Below are positions 24,787-38,850 of a DNA stretch of 64,000 nucleotides, one piece after another (the stretch's first letter is position 1; each line of letters starts with the position of its first letter). The position numbers and the translations under genes are program-made. The notes beneath the pieces were generated by a model. The model saw only the letters and a list, made by a program, of their open reading frames with translations, did no database searches and was not told the DNA's origin. The DNA is from Dasyornis broadbenti (taxonomy: Eukaryota > Chordata > Aves > Passeriformes > Dasyornithidae), in assembly GCA_013397935.1 (NCBI GenBank), contig VZRN01004407.1:3806839-3870838 (forward strand), written 5' to 3'.

Positions 24787-24819
<33 letters not shown>
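24748..24819. repeat. Long A-rich tract
   Basis: Two long uninterrupted A runs (24748-24769 and 24792-24819) separated by cag, a short A run and ttttaattttt. It could be a poly(A) tail remnant or simple-sequence expansion. No retrogene body is visible on the left side. Confidence 0.9.
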
Positions 24820-24821
<2 letters not shown>

Positions 24822-27800
24822 AGAAATAACATTATACTTATTACAACAAAGCAAACACTTTACAGCTACAATGTACTGCCAGGGCTAACAAAGTTTTGTG
24901 TAATATTAAATAACCAAACCAAGAACTGAGCAGCAATCATGTTTACTTGTCCAGAGGTATGGTGATTTACTTGCAGTAGCCTAAGGACAAAAATATGAGG
25001 TTACAGTCACATCTGTGTGACAGGAGCTCCTCCCTTCTCACAGAAATTGCCATTTTTATGGTAGTCAAGACTGAAGTGCTCATGAAGTAACTCCTAAATC
25101 TCTGGGGGTTTTAAGCTTGATATATCCCAGCGAGTCTTTTAGAAAAATAAAAATATAAACCAAGTATTCCCTGCATCAGTTCCATCCCCTCTCCTCCTTT
25201 TACTGGGACCCAGATTCACACTGAGATTCCAGCAGCAGTCCTAACCTCAACCAATTATCTTCTGCAAAGAGTTCAGGATAGGTAAACCAGTGCCAAGAAA
25301 ACTCAGAACTGCAACAAAATTGAGCCTAATTGTTGACGGGAGTCAAATTGAGATTTTTTTTCTTCTTCATTTTCAAATGAGTAAAGTTCTTTGTTTTCTC
25401 CTTCATGTTGAAGAACTGCAAACAGATCAGCTTTGCAAGTTTTGGACGTCTGGCCATTTTAGATAAACATTCCAACCTTTTAAGTGTTTACAGACTAAAC
25501 TGTAGAGCTAAATGTTTATGTTGCACTGAATAACTTCAGCTTTATATTTAACAGAAAGACTGCTAAAGTAATATTGTTTCAATCAGTAGGTGAAGACACA
25601 TGCTACTGAAATAACCAAAATTTTAAAGGAAGATGTTAATACTAGTCTGTCCATAAAAATTTAATACATCTCTATGTAGTAACCTTTATAGTTGGAATAT
25701 ATAAAACTGCCACAGTGTACACGGTTTCTAATTTTAAACCTATTCCCAGACCCTTTGAAAAGAATTATTATAGCTTTTAGCTTCTATGAAAACTAGAATG
25801 TAGCTTTTTGGGTTTCAAACAGTATATTCCTCTCCCCATTCCAGTTTAATATGAAAAAAATCCTTGGCCATGTATTTCAAGGAACATGGCCTCAGATATT
25901 ACTGGGAACAGGGTTTGGATCCTATTATTGTACCTGTGCAGGGCAAGAGTTCACCCTGATATATGCAAAACTACACAGAGCAGAGAACTGGTCTGGTCCA
26001 GAAAAGAGAATTTCTGGACCAAAATATCTGTTCTCAATCAAATCTCTTCTCAGTTTTGAATAACCATATAGCTTTCACCTGCTAAGACCAATTTGAATCA
26101 CGTCTCTCTCTCCTTGGTATTTACATTTTTCTTACTCTTTGGGGACAGCAACAATATCTAATAGTGTGTAAATCTGAAAGTATAACATTCACTCCAAAAT
26201 ACCACTTAGCTTGTAAAATATAAACAAGCTGGGGTACAATATTGCTACTAAAAAGAAGAAAAACAGCATGAAGAGAGTTGCACAGTGGCATCAGCTTGCA
26301 GGCTGTGTTATTCATTTCTCTGCTGCTCATGTAGAAACTTTCCACGTTAAAGCAATACAATGCAGATGAGAGTACTTCTTAACTTCTGTGGTTAACTTGT
26401 ATGTTTCCATTTCACTGTGAGTTTCAGCTGGATGTGTTTTCCTCAAGGTCAGAAGAGTTTGCCCTGGATCAGCTCCTCTGGGGATCATACCATTACACGT
26501 TTCCTGTTTTGCACATGACAACACAGCAAGCTTTTTCAAAGACACACGCTGTATGTATAAGCCTTCTGAGCAGAGTTACTACTGTACTATTGCAAGAGTC
26601 AGAAGTACAAAGGAAAGAATTCTTGACTGAAACCTTTCCCATCTTTCAATTGAGCCCTTCAGAACCTGAATTCAAGCCCACTGCTCAAACAAGTTAAATT
26701 CAAAGAGCGACCACCTCAGGTTTTAAACTGGGTTTTCAAATCCTCAAGTGTAAAGTAATCAAATATAACATTTAAATTTTGTCTTTTGTCTATAGATTAG
26801 GCAAGTCAATTTTCACTGTGTCAGAGTAGTTGCATTAGCACTTGTCAAGTCAGGTAACATGAACTTACCTGAGACTCAGAGTAGATTCACCCTTTCTAAT
26901 GAACCTGGAGGTAATCAGGCAGCAGTTCCTGGACCAGCTGATAAAAACTGGCATTACTATTCCTTTTTCACAAACTGATTCAGCTATGCTTAAAATAGCT
27001 CCTTAGCCCAAACAATTTTCTGAAAATTCACTATTATTTAGAGGTTGAACCATGTCAAGTGATTTATAGTATCTATACTGTATTGAAGACAATGTAGTGT
27101 TTTCAAAGGAACTAACATCTGCAAGAGTTTTCTGTTAATACGTTGTATTGTAAAAGGATCTTTTTAAAGAGATGACAACAGTAAAAGCATGGGAATTACA
27201 AAGGGAAGTGTAAAGGAAATGACTATCAAGAAACATCCGTTTTGGGATTTTCTTAATCAGTTCAAGTGGAGATGCAATATAGACATCCATTTGAAAGCCT
27301 AGTGATGATCTATGAATCTGAGGAGAGGGCTATAATTTTAAGATAGTTTATATCAGCCAAGTATCACTGAAATTATACCTGAAGACGTGACACAGATCTC
27401 ACTTTTTCCAAGACTGCTGGAATCACAGTTCAAACCAGAACAATGCATCCTTCATGCACATTTCTGTTGCTGTCTGGCCACAGAGCATCTTTGGAGCATC
27501 TCAAAGATAAGAAAGAAATTGCCTGAAATGGTCAGGTTTGTCCTGACTTGATCTTGAAATAACACTGTTCTCCATAAATGAAACAAATATAAAGGAGGAC
27601 TTTTGACTAATTGATAGAACCCAACAGTCCTCAAAATTGAGACTGTTATTCATAGTTCACAAAACTTTCCTGTGAGAAAACGCTTGCAGTATGTGGGACA
27701 GAACAGCAGGAGGGGATCAAGGCAGCCTTCGTTTTTGAGAGCTTCAGCCAGCAGGGAATACCAGGCATACCAGAACCGGGACAGAGGCTGCTGTGTCCTC

Positions 27801-30800
27801 CCTCCCTTCCTCCTGGTGATTTCTGTATTATCACCCTAAAGGAAGCTCTGCCTTGGAGGAGCTTGGCTTGCCTGTTCCTGCAATCAGGAAAGGAAAGCGT
27901 TGACAAAGATGAGCCAGAAACAGTGCATTGTCCTGCAGGATATTGGTATCTAAACTTGACATCTGGGAAAACAATTCAAAGGAAGAATTGAAGAAAATAC
28001 CTAGAAATATCATCATTCCTTTCTGGTATTTCCAAGGACCCTAGCAACATAATATTTTATCGGTAAGCCAGTAGCCTGTTCCAGCTTCAAAGATGGACCA
28101 TCCCACTTCACACACAATGAAAAACAGGTATAGAGAACAATCTGATGCCTGCTTGCATCCCTCAGCGGGCTGTGTGCAGGCAGATCCGTCGACAGTGTGC
28201 AGGGGCTGCTTGTGTGAAATTCAGTACAGCACTGGAGCTGAATTCTCTGTTCTGTCAGCTGTTGGTAGTGTGCAAGACCCCAGCTAGTGAGCTCAAATCA
28301 AGCCTCAACAGGCACAGGCTCACCTCTTAAAATAGTACAGTCTGGCAGTAGATTATAAAAAGGCAAAGATATACATGCTACAAAACCTAATTACCATTGC
28401 AGCCCATGTCATGGCCTGCCATTGCACACAACGCAGAATAAAGGAAGAGCTTGAGCCAGACTCTGACAGCTCAGCATGGTGACTTTCCACGCCTGGAGTA
28501 CACTGAAAAAGTATATCAAAGGAAAGATTTCTATCTATTTTCCATAAATGAAACATTTTTGAAGGAGTGAAATTATAGAAGCTAGAAATGGGGAAGCCAT
28601 ACCGTTGATTCATCTAATTCTATTCCATACCTAAACAAATCTCACCTGTGCATTTATGCATGCTCCAGCCAAACTACACTGTATGTGAAAAAAATATTCT
28701 ACTGCCTTCATTTTTGCAATCTCAGTGTTCACCATCAACAGAATAGAGGAGTTTCTCTTTCCTGACTACAACCTGATAGTCTCTGTTCTGCCGCTGTTTA
28801 ATTACTCACTTCACTCACCAATATTTGAGTTCACCAAGTATTTGCTGGCATTTACCTTGAATTCTCTGCAGGGGGACTTCAATTCTTTGAGTGTTTGAAA
28901 AAAAGAAAACAAAACTACATTCCCTATTTATGGCTCTACTAATATACCGTATGAAGGGCTAGCTCTGCATATATTTTCTAGTCTGCCTATATTTTTCAAA
29001 TATAATAATTAGGTACTGAATATCAATTCAATGGCCAATTTTGATCACTATCTTCTGCACCTACAAATGCAAGCTTGCAGTGTATGTATTTCCATGCCAG
29101 AACATGGAGTAAACCTGTGGATGCTATGACATTATTGCCACCCTCCCATATTTTTTCATTTCTAACTAGCCTTCCATAAAATAATGACAGCATATAAGCT
29201 GCATGATCTATGGCAAAGCAGTTTTGTTTATTTCTTATTCACAGATCCCATTTCCACAGTTATTTCTCAGCCCATTCTAACACTTACAGTTCCTCTTAAT
29301 CTGGTGTTACCTGAATATGCTACTAATATGCTGCTCCTATTTTCTTTTACAGTAGGCTTGTGATATACTTTCAGTTCACGTACTTAAATCAGTAATTAAT
29401 CTATGTACATGAGAGTGAAAAAAACAGAGTAAGCATTTGTTCAGTGTTATCTCCCACTGGTTAAATACCTTGCATTTGCAATCTATTGCTTCTAACCCCG
29501 AGTTCGACTCAAAATTTATTATACTCTAGGCTTTTAAAATTTGTTTGAAGCTTATCAATTGAAACTCTACAGTCCTAGCAGTGGAATCTTAATAAATAGT
29601 TTATTAATCATCTATGTCAAATTAGACTCTTACTTCTACCTCTATGATCAGAAATAGAAGAACTGAGCCACTTCATTTTTAAAATCCTTTTTTCCAGGAT
29701 TTGAGGAAAGGTGGGGGGAAGGCTTTAGTAGTGCAGCCATTTTACTAGATACAAGTTATTAACAGGAATTACTTACCTTCTAATAGGTATAGTAAGAGTA
29801 TGACATGATTCATTTTTAAAGTAATCTAGTATTCATATTAGCTACTAGTGTCTGATAGATTGACATGAACAAATCACACTAAACCTAAGCTGAATTACTT
29901 GGGTAAGAGAACTTCCTTCAGAATATTCCACAAAACATGCCTGATGTGTTTGAAGAAAGTTTACATTCAAAATACAGTTGGATTTCTAGTCTGGAAAGGC
30001 CCGGTGAAGTAGGGGAGCTCTCCCCTCAAGATAACCCTTTAACAGGCTCTCCCTTGGAAACTGAATATCCAGAGGGATAGGAATAGAGTGGCAGAGAAAG
30101 CCTGCTTAGAACAAGAGAAAATAGCAGCTGCTACTATGACTGCAATGCACTTGTGCTTGTGGGAGAGCTTGAAAGTTACAAGGCACTAGCAAGCACTACT
30201 AACTTAAGAAAAATAAAAATAAAACCTCTAATTCAGTGCCTAATTTTGTGTGTTTAATTTTAAGTTCTGCTGAATGATCAGCTGAACACAATGAAACAAG
30301 GACAGGCTAAAAAGAAGTCACAGAAGATTTAGATGGGATTTTGAGCAAGGTTCTAACTCCACCCCCAAAGTCAAGTGAGCTCTTACTAATCCTGTCCTTA
30401 ATAAATTATCATTTAATTGACACAACTACTGATCCTATTACTGGTTAAGTACAAAAGCCACTTTATATGTGTAATAATTTCACAAGCACTGAAGTTTCCA
30501 TTCAACAGGTCATCTAATGTCTGCAGTTCAAGACTAGGGCACAGCACTTTTGCCAGAAAAAAAAAATAAATAAAAAAAATCTCAGTCCTCAGAGTAATTG
30601 CAATAAATTGATAATTGACTGCTTAAAATGGTGTGTAATGAAAGGCTGAGGATAAGGTGAAAGACATGATTTTCACCTCTGTGACAGTTTGATAGCAGGA
30701 AGATTCCTTTAGAACCTACAGATTTATGTAGGTTGTTGGTTGAAAAGGAAACATTGTGTGGATTTCTATGAGGCTTCTGTGAAAGGCAACAAAAGTTGTC

Positions 30801-33800
30801 CTTTCTGAGAAATGTACCCAGAATATCTCCTGCTGGACAGCTTGGACAAAGATCTGGGACTGCCAAAAGCTGGGGAAAGTTGCCAAAGGACAAGGAAGAA
30901 AATTAAGCAACAGAAAGTGCTAACATTTTATCAACAAAATCCTTAGGGTAGGGAAAGGCAAACTTACAAATACCGACACTGCACATGAACATCCTGAGAT
31001 AGGAAAGAGCAGAAATTCCAGTCAGGGAACACAGGAAAAGATTTTGCACAGTAAAAGGGGACATCACCATCAACATTCAAAATGTTGATTTTCAGGAGGG
31101 CCCAGACTGACAATAAAAGAAACAGTTACAGTCCTGTAACTCCTAATACTATGAATAGTAAAAAATGTAACATCTAACCTGCAAGAACCCTTCTGGATCA
31201 CCATCTGCAAACAGCAGGAAATAGTCACACACTTCACTCACTAAAGTGGGATGCAGGCACATCAGACTACAAACACTTTCAGGTAACATTTTGCTGACAT
31301 TCACCAACATCTGAGCTTTGTTCAATCATTTCCTGGGTTAGAATTAAATTTGCACCAATTGTTGCATAAAAATGATAACGCTAAGCAACTAAAACTCCTA
31401 TGGAGGACTACGATCTTGCAGCCACTCAAAAGTAAACCCAACTTTTTTCCTTTATATCCAGGATAAGTAGAAATACCTCAGAAAACCTCCACCTGCACAT
31501 TTCCAGAAAATACAACCAATGGCATAGCAGTAGTGAAGCAAGAGACTATTTAAGTTCTGTCTTCTAATAAACTGTGATTTTTCTTCATTCCAGCAACCAT
31601 TCTCACATATGCTTTCACATGAATTTGGGAAGTAATTTCAAAGGAATATCATCAGGGTTTTTTCTGCTCTCATGTAATCAGGCCAGACTTTAACAAGAAG
31701 TTACACCTGACTGTGGAAACTGAGCTGCTGCGTTACTGCCACGGAGAGATTAGATATTACTAAAATTAAGAACATGGAGCCACATGTCATGCTTTGCAGC
31801 ATAGTTACTTCTCTCATTACAATCTTTAGCATATACTTCTTCAGTCGTATGCAATTCAGTGTAGTTACACAGAGTATGTGTCTATGCATTTGTATATGCA
31901 TATGCATTCTATTTTCCAAACAAATGTGGCTGTTACCATATATACCTGCTATTTGAGTTATTATTTTAGCATTAGCTGCACATGACTAAGAGTATCCTGC
32001 TTTATTGTTTGGAAGATGCATATAGAGTAATAAGAAAAAGTAGCACTGATTTATATGCATGATGAGTGAAAACAGTCCTGTGTAAGGATCTCTTGATTAC
32101 CACAGACTTTATAAATTTCAATAAAAAAACATTCAGTAGCTGGCACTGAACTCTATGTGGCAGTAATGTACCAGCTCAGTCTGTACAGCCAAGGCTTAAA
32201 ATAGGTAGGGGATTACATGACGCAGGTGTAAATTAGGAAGATACTAGGAGCTGACCCTGTGAAGCATGAGAAAAAGAAACAACCTGTGAAATAAATTTAA
32301 AGAATTCATGATTTATCACAATTTAAGGAAGGCATGTCCCTCTGTCTCCTGCACAACTAGCAAAAATTCCCCTTCATCTTTCTGAGAACCTATTCATGGT
32401 TGCTGCAGTCTTAAAAACCTACTTATATGTTTTGTGGTCATCCTGCCTGGCTTTGTAGGATCTTTTGGAAGAGAGCTCTACAATTTTCCACCCTAAGATA
32501 TCTGATAGCTACACTAAAAATAGCCCCATGGCAATTCCTCTGTTGAAGATACACCTACTGGTATGTGTCGTGCTGATCATAGTTTAGAATCCTCTTGGAC
32601 ACTCAAACTACTGCTGATGCCCCAGGGGCTGTGACAGAATGAGTCTCAGTGTACTCTTTAAACAATCATTAATAACTTATGCCCATAATAAACCACATGA
32701 GAAGTGTATCTGTTTTCTGCACATCAACTATATCAAACTTGGTGTTCTCTGACCACGTGATGGGAGGAGGGGGATGTAAATCAGTGAGGAGAGGGTATGA
32801 AGAACATCTTAGCATTGTTTGTACAGCTGTGGTGTCATGTTTTCCCCATGCATTACATTTTCCAGTACTTGTGTCCCAACCAGTTAAATACCCCACAAAT
32901 ATCAAACAATTTACCTCTAATAATTCATCAGGAACCAATAGTTATAAGAGCTAGGCAAAGTCCTGTTTGTATGGATATCCTCTCAAACAGCTTAGAGAAA
33001 TGTGAACTAGTCTCTCACTAGGGTTTTTCCTGAAAATCACCTCATCAAGGCTGCTAGGATGTACAGTAGTACCCCAGGTACCTCAGGAGAGACCTCCATA
33101 GCTCCCCTATGGCAGTTAGCAGCCGTGCGTGCTGTTGCAGCAGGAATGCTTCCTAACACGCTTTGCTTTGCAGTTTTTTCATATACATCAAATAATTGCA
33201 TTCTGTAAGCAGCATTAAAGAAGATAACAAAAGAATTAAAAGGCTTAAAAAAGATTTAGTGCAGCTTTAAAACTTGCCCTAATTTCTCCTTTAAGGAAGC
33301 TTTATAGTATCTGAGTGTTATTCTGACTAAAACATCTCGTCTATCACATTCAGGAGAGTATAGGCCTACATTTCTGCACTGCTCTGTGAGCCAGCACTTT
33401 CTAGCTTATTACTTGAAAAGACATTTCTGCTTTTTTTCAACTAATAAAATGGAATTTCTGGAGCAAGTAATCTGAATTTAAAAAAAAAACAATTAAAAAA
33501 AATCAGTCTTCGTTATTCTATATTCAAACATTCAAATTAGTCACTAGATATCTGTAGTTTTGGTTTTGTTTTATGTTTTCAGCATCATAATTGCATAGAT
33601 GAACTTTCCAAATGGAAACCTACAGAACAGTCAGGCTTGGAAAAGTCTAGCCCATTTTCTTCTTGCAAACAGACATTTGTTAAAATGTCTTATTGGAAAA
33701 ACAGGGAAACTGAGGCCACCTCAAAACTTGAACAAGAGCCAAGCTAATGATACTGCTCATGAGCTAAATTGCCGTGAAAAGTAATATGCACCAAAGGCAA

Positions 33801-36800
33801 AGAGAGGAATGGAGTAGGTAGGGTGAGGGGGAAGCATCTTGAAAAGTGAGAATGTGTCTGATAGGATCTTCCCGTAAGGGGTAGAATATCACTCCTCTAC
33901 CCTGGGAGCCTTTCATTACTGCTTTCCAACTGCTAGCTTCAACCTCAACTCCTGTTACCTAGGTAGGTACAATTTTGGTCAGTTTATTCTCTAGGAGTTG
34001 CCTCGATTCAACTTTTATAAACATAACTATTATAAACATAGCAATGCCAAAAGTTAACAATTGCATGTACAGCAGTATATCATTCACCTTCCTAGAGTTC
34101 CATTCACTTCTTGCTGGCATGGAATTCAACACATATTATTATAACCTGGCCTTAAACTGGTAACACGGAGAAGGTCTGTCCTCAGCTATGAGAGTACAGG
34201 TACAGGGAAACAGGAAAGAGAAGAAAGTCATTATGGAAGTCATTAAAGGATTCTGATTTTAGAGACTTGAACTTCAAGTTCTACTGTAAGTTGGGTTTTT
34301 TTTGAAGAGACAGATAATAAAAATCCCTTAATTACCTGTAGAAAAAAAAGCACATTTCTGCAAGTCCAAAAAGGTACACAAAATATGATATCCAAAAGCA
34401 AGGAATGCAGTTGCAATTCATATTAAAAGGAGTTTGGAGCAACCATGATTCTTGCATGTGCTCCAGGCAATCCAAGTTCTTGGACATACAAACAAAAGCA
34501 GATGTGTTGATTTTCAGTGAGCAAGTGATTTATCTCTATATATGTTATGAGTACTAGAATACTGTGTACAGATGACATCCACATTTTAGTAAGATAAGAA
34601 GAAGTTTGGAAAGCAGGGTAACAGGAAGGAAACAATTTAAAAACTTTAAAAATAATTGAATTTATTTTTTACTTGGTAATACAGGGCCTCAAAAAATTTC
34701 ATCTAGCAAAATGAAAAGGCAATACGATTATGGAACAAAAGAACCTCCATAGAAATAAAGCACCATGTAATTTTAAAAACAAACCCATTTGCCTGGAGTA
34801 TGGCAGGGTGTCAGCAGAAAACAAACAAACAAACAAACCAACAAAAGACCGCCAACAGCAACAAACCAACCACCACCACCCAAAAATCTGATAACTATCA
34901 GCTGAGGACAATTTTATTTTGGAGTGTGATTAAGCACTGGAGTTGATGCCCTTTCTGTTGCAGGGATGTTTTTCAGATCAAGAAGGTATTTTTAGCCAAA
35001 GATACTAGGAAGATTATGCAATTCTTTGCAAAAATCACTGTCTTAGTTACTAGGGTTGGTCAGAATAAACATTTCCATAGTTTTTCCAGCTTTAAATTCT
35101 ATGAAGAGTTTGACCTTCTTCAAAACATTTTGAGGTAAAGGCTTTTATTCCATTTTCTATGCAAACTCCTGCTATCCACTAAGGTATCTAGTAACATCAA
35201 CTGTATTTTTAACAAGGTTGCTACTTCACAGCAGTAGAAGGGAAGAAATATGAGCACACACAACAAAGCTGTTAAACCCAGTGCTAAAATGCAAGCTCAA
35301 GGGAGCCAAGCCATGTTTAGCCATGTCTGTAGGGCTGAGTAGTCAACTAATTAGCTAAGTCTTTTTGTAGACAACTGGCAGCAATATAACAGGGATTTTT
35401 TTTTTTCCTATTCCATTCCAAGAAAAACTGAGTATATTGAATGGGAATAAATCACACATCGATAAAATACACCAGAAAACACTCATGAGAAAACTCATTA
35501 TTGAAACCCTGATCAGCAGGTTTTCTGTGCCTGCACAAAACTATGTACTACTGCAGATGAAGAGCAAAATAAAAGAAAAACTTAAGAGTATGTATTTAAG
35601 ATTGCAACCAGGTAGAATTCCATCATGAAACCTCTTTACAAGGTTAAAAGCTCTTCTCTAAGAAATTGAAGAAACAAGTAAGAGGCAAGAAAGAGATACA
35701 TGGCTGATGGCCACCTCCTGAGCACTTACATTTGACTACCAAAACACCTACATCTGTGTTTTCTGGGTACAACACATAGCATTCCCTTTTTCTTTTGCTC
35801 ACCATATTTTTCTGCTTACTATTTCTAACCTTGATTCTTCCATTTGCTGGCTGGTGGGTTGGTTTTTATTTGTTTTTGGGTTTTTTTCCAAGGGGAACTT
35901 TTGACTTTTTTGTGCTCTTCACCATAGATTTTGTTTTTCAAACACCATGAAATTACTCAGCAACAATTATCAAGCCAAGGAATTAACCTGAGAATATTTA
36001 AAAGAGCATATCATTTTTACCTTCTATCCTTCTACAGTACAGCCAATATAACAGTGAGGAAAACCTATTAGCCTGCTTTTCTTATCCCAGCTTTTCCTAA
36101 TCACGATCCCACTAGGAAATATCTGCTGCAGGTACTGCAGATGGGAAGAATCCCCACAGCTAAGTTGGTTCTTTATTTTTAAGGAAGTTATTTGCAATCC
36201 ATATGGCAGAGCTAGAGGATAAAGGAAGTGCACAGAAAGAAGTGAAGGGGTTTTTCTAATTCCAAGTAATAGGAATTCAGTTCTTCCCAAGTCCCTTCTA
36301 TTGCCCTAACCACACGATGTGCTGCTGCATACCAGTGATTATTATATGAGATCAAGACTTTACTGTGTATTGATTCACTATTTAAAAGCTGAAAACAGAC
36401 AAACAGTTCAGAAATGTAGTAAGAAATCAATGGATCACTGTGAATTTCCTTCCCAGTATCCATTGTTTGCTATGAGATGCTTCCACACAGCATTTATGGG
36501 AGCTCTCTAACCAACAATGCAGCCCTTCTTAATCCAAGCAGTAACATACTTTTCAAAGTTTCATTTCCAAGAAGATACTTCAGCAGCTAAAAGGTTTAAA
36601 ATGTCTTAGTTTGTTAAGATATTAAGGGGGCTGGGGGTAAAAAAACAATTGGGAAGTGCAGCAGTGAAAATAAATTCCCCAAAGAAGAGAAGTTTGGGCA
36701 CTGAATAATAAGTGCAAAAATGGTCAAAATATCAGCTGTGATAATTCAGACTTCTCTAAGTGCTCCTACAAGATCTCACATTTATTTACAGACAGTAACA
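24820..36800. other. Intergenic region, middle part
   Basis: AT-rich sequence with no supported gene. A moderately GC-rich patch with several CpGs lies at about 28150-28210, and a short one near 33120-33150. A weak MIR-like stretch is near 33681-33730. Confidence 0.6.
34817..34885 (+). repeat. (AAAC)n and CCA-rich simple repeat
   Basis: Several aaac units at 34817-34838 lead into imperfect acc/aac and cca triplets ending near 34880. Confidence 0.85.
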
Positions 36801-36804
36801 CATC

Positions 36805-36960
36805 TATAGTTGTAACAATCTTCTGAAATAGGCAAAGATAGCATTTCCCCTCCAGATTAGTTATCCAAGACACAAAGAAGATAACAGTAATATTCCCAAA
36901 GTCTTACTTGATGCAAAACTAATAAAGCCAGGTCACATATTTCCTGGTCTTGATATGGAA
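36805..36960 (+). repeat. Ancient MIR SINE
   Basis: About 155 bp lining up in order with the MIR consensus: acaatcttctgaaataggc (CAACAACCCTATGAGGTAGG), then gcatttcccctccagatta, gacacaaagaagataacag, attcccaaagtcttacttga, aaagccaggtcacatatttc. The divergence is high. Matched from memory of the consensus, not by alignment. Confidence 0.6.
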
Positions 36961-37961
36961 CTCATTCAAAACAGCAGGCTTTACTAGCACAAAATGCTTT
37001 AAACACCCTGCAGAGGAGCAAAGGGTTCATTTGGTTTGTTGTTTTTTTTTTTTTATTGCAGCCATTTAGAAACATTTATCAGAGGCCCACTGTAGTAGTA
37101 CTGACACAAAAATTCAGTTCTCAACATATAACTACAGATTTATACTCATCCTGGTTTTGCCTTATGAACATCACTACTTTGTATTTCTACTGCAGAGTAA
37201 AAAGTAAGCGAAATTTCTTCTTTCTAAGATAAAAGAACACATCAGCATGTCATAACAGGTATTTGCAAGAAGGTTACACTGCATCAAGAGCACTCTGTTT
37301 TACAGAGTGTGCCTAACAGGTGTATAGAATAAGATGCAGCCAAACTACTCAAATGTAGAAATTTGTTGACAATTTTCTTCCATAGCTAAGGTTTATAACA
37401 GATATTTTAAGACAAGTGGTCAGAACTCCAAATGACAAATGTCCATGCATTTGTCTGCTTCAGTCCTACTGTAGGCTGTACAAGCGCTGTGCCACAAACA
37501 CTGTTAGAATTACATGATTTTCTCTTTAGACTGGAAAAGTGTGGTCCTGTAGAGTAAGACTAAGGTTTGTGGTTTGCTGATTGGAAAGATCTGCTGTGTC
37601 ACTGTCTATATAAGCTGCATTGCGGCCAACCCTTGGCCGAAGGATAAACATATATGGTTTTCTATTCTGCCAAGACATAGCCTCCATTGACATGTACGCT
37701 TGAAAGGCTAAATTAAACTAACCCCCTTCATCTCAAAAGCCATGCAATTTAGCAACATCTCAAATATATAGCTACAATTTCAGGCTTTTGTGTAGCACTG
37801 AGGAGCTTTAACCTGTGAGTATTTTCAAGAGAGCAGAGCAAGACCTGCAAAGAAAAAAATGTTAGTTCATGCACAGTCATGTGAGCAATGAATTCTCTTA
37901 TGTATCCCTTGAGATCCCCAGGTTAACAGCTAATACAGGGGGTTTTGAACAAATTCTGCAG

Positions 37962-38090
37962 GACAATCTAGCGGAAGCTAAATCTCAAAAATATAAAAGC
38001 TGTCAGATATTGGACAAGATAGCCAAAGAAGAAAGAGAATATGAAAGAAATTTGTCCTTGGAAAGACACTATTTTTCTCTTGAAAATTAA
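37962..38090 (+). other. Splice-flanked open frame, possible terminal exon (unconfirmed)
   Basis: After a good acceptor (aaattctgcag) a 42-codon frame runs to TAA. The predicted peptide is strongly charged and helix-prone (KIAKEEREYERNLSLERHYF near its end). An AATAAA occurs at 38391-38396. I do not recognise the peptide and no partner exon was found, so this may be chance. Confidence 0.2.
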
Positions 38091-38785
38091 AAACCCTTTT
38101 TTGCAGTCATATTTGTACATCATTTCCCCACAGAATCTGATGTAATCGGAAGTTACTGAAAAGATGAAAAAGAACCTCAGCCCTTTACACCTATACCAGA
38201 TTTTCTTTTGAGTGAAAGCTGAAAAGGAATAGCTGTGTGATCTGCTGACAGATCATCAAAAGCTTTCCAGGAAACCAACTTACTGTCCATATAGAGCAAG
38301 CAACAGAATCACTGGGTCTTGATTAACCAGTGGTTAGAATAAACAACTGGGAAGCACCATTCCAATAGCCACTTTTAAAGCCTGGACACAAATAAATTGA
38401 TAATTATAATAACTGCTGCTGGAAAAAGCCTGGAGCGATTATCACTTTATCCTTAAGTTGGGTGCAGCCTCAAGTAGGAGGCAGAAAATTCAAATATTTC
38501 AAAATATACATCTTCAAAGCAGAGGGTACTCTAAGATTTTAAAGAAAGCAAATAACAGTTTAAAACCTCCCAAAACTATGCTAACCATGCATGTTAAAAT
38601 TTAGTAGCTGCTTTTAATTTTTAATTCATAATTTTTTTCATGAAACATCATGAGATAAATGCTGGCATCCTCTATGTTTCATTTTGTTATATCTAGAATA
38701 ACCAAAAGCAGTTTTTATCAAGTGGTGATTGAAATATATACCCCATACACAAACTGTTCTTTCTCCATGTTCCTTCTGTGTTGTT

Positions 38786-38850
38786 AAAAAATAAAAGAAA
38801 AAGAAAAGAAAAAAAAAAGAAGAATAAAAAGAGAGAAAAAGAAGGGATAG
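38786..38850 (+). repeat. Purine-rich (A/G) simple tract
   Basis: About 65 bases of almost pure A and G (aaaagaaaaagaaaagaa type) with a few T interruptions. Confidence 0.85.

Noticed and set aside
33681..33730. Phrase cagggaaactgaggccacct resembling MIR
   Set aside because: The match is limited to about 15 bases, and the flanks do not follow the consensus order.
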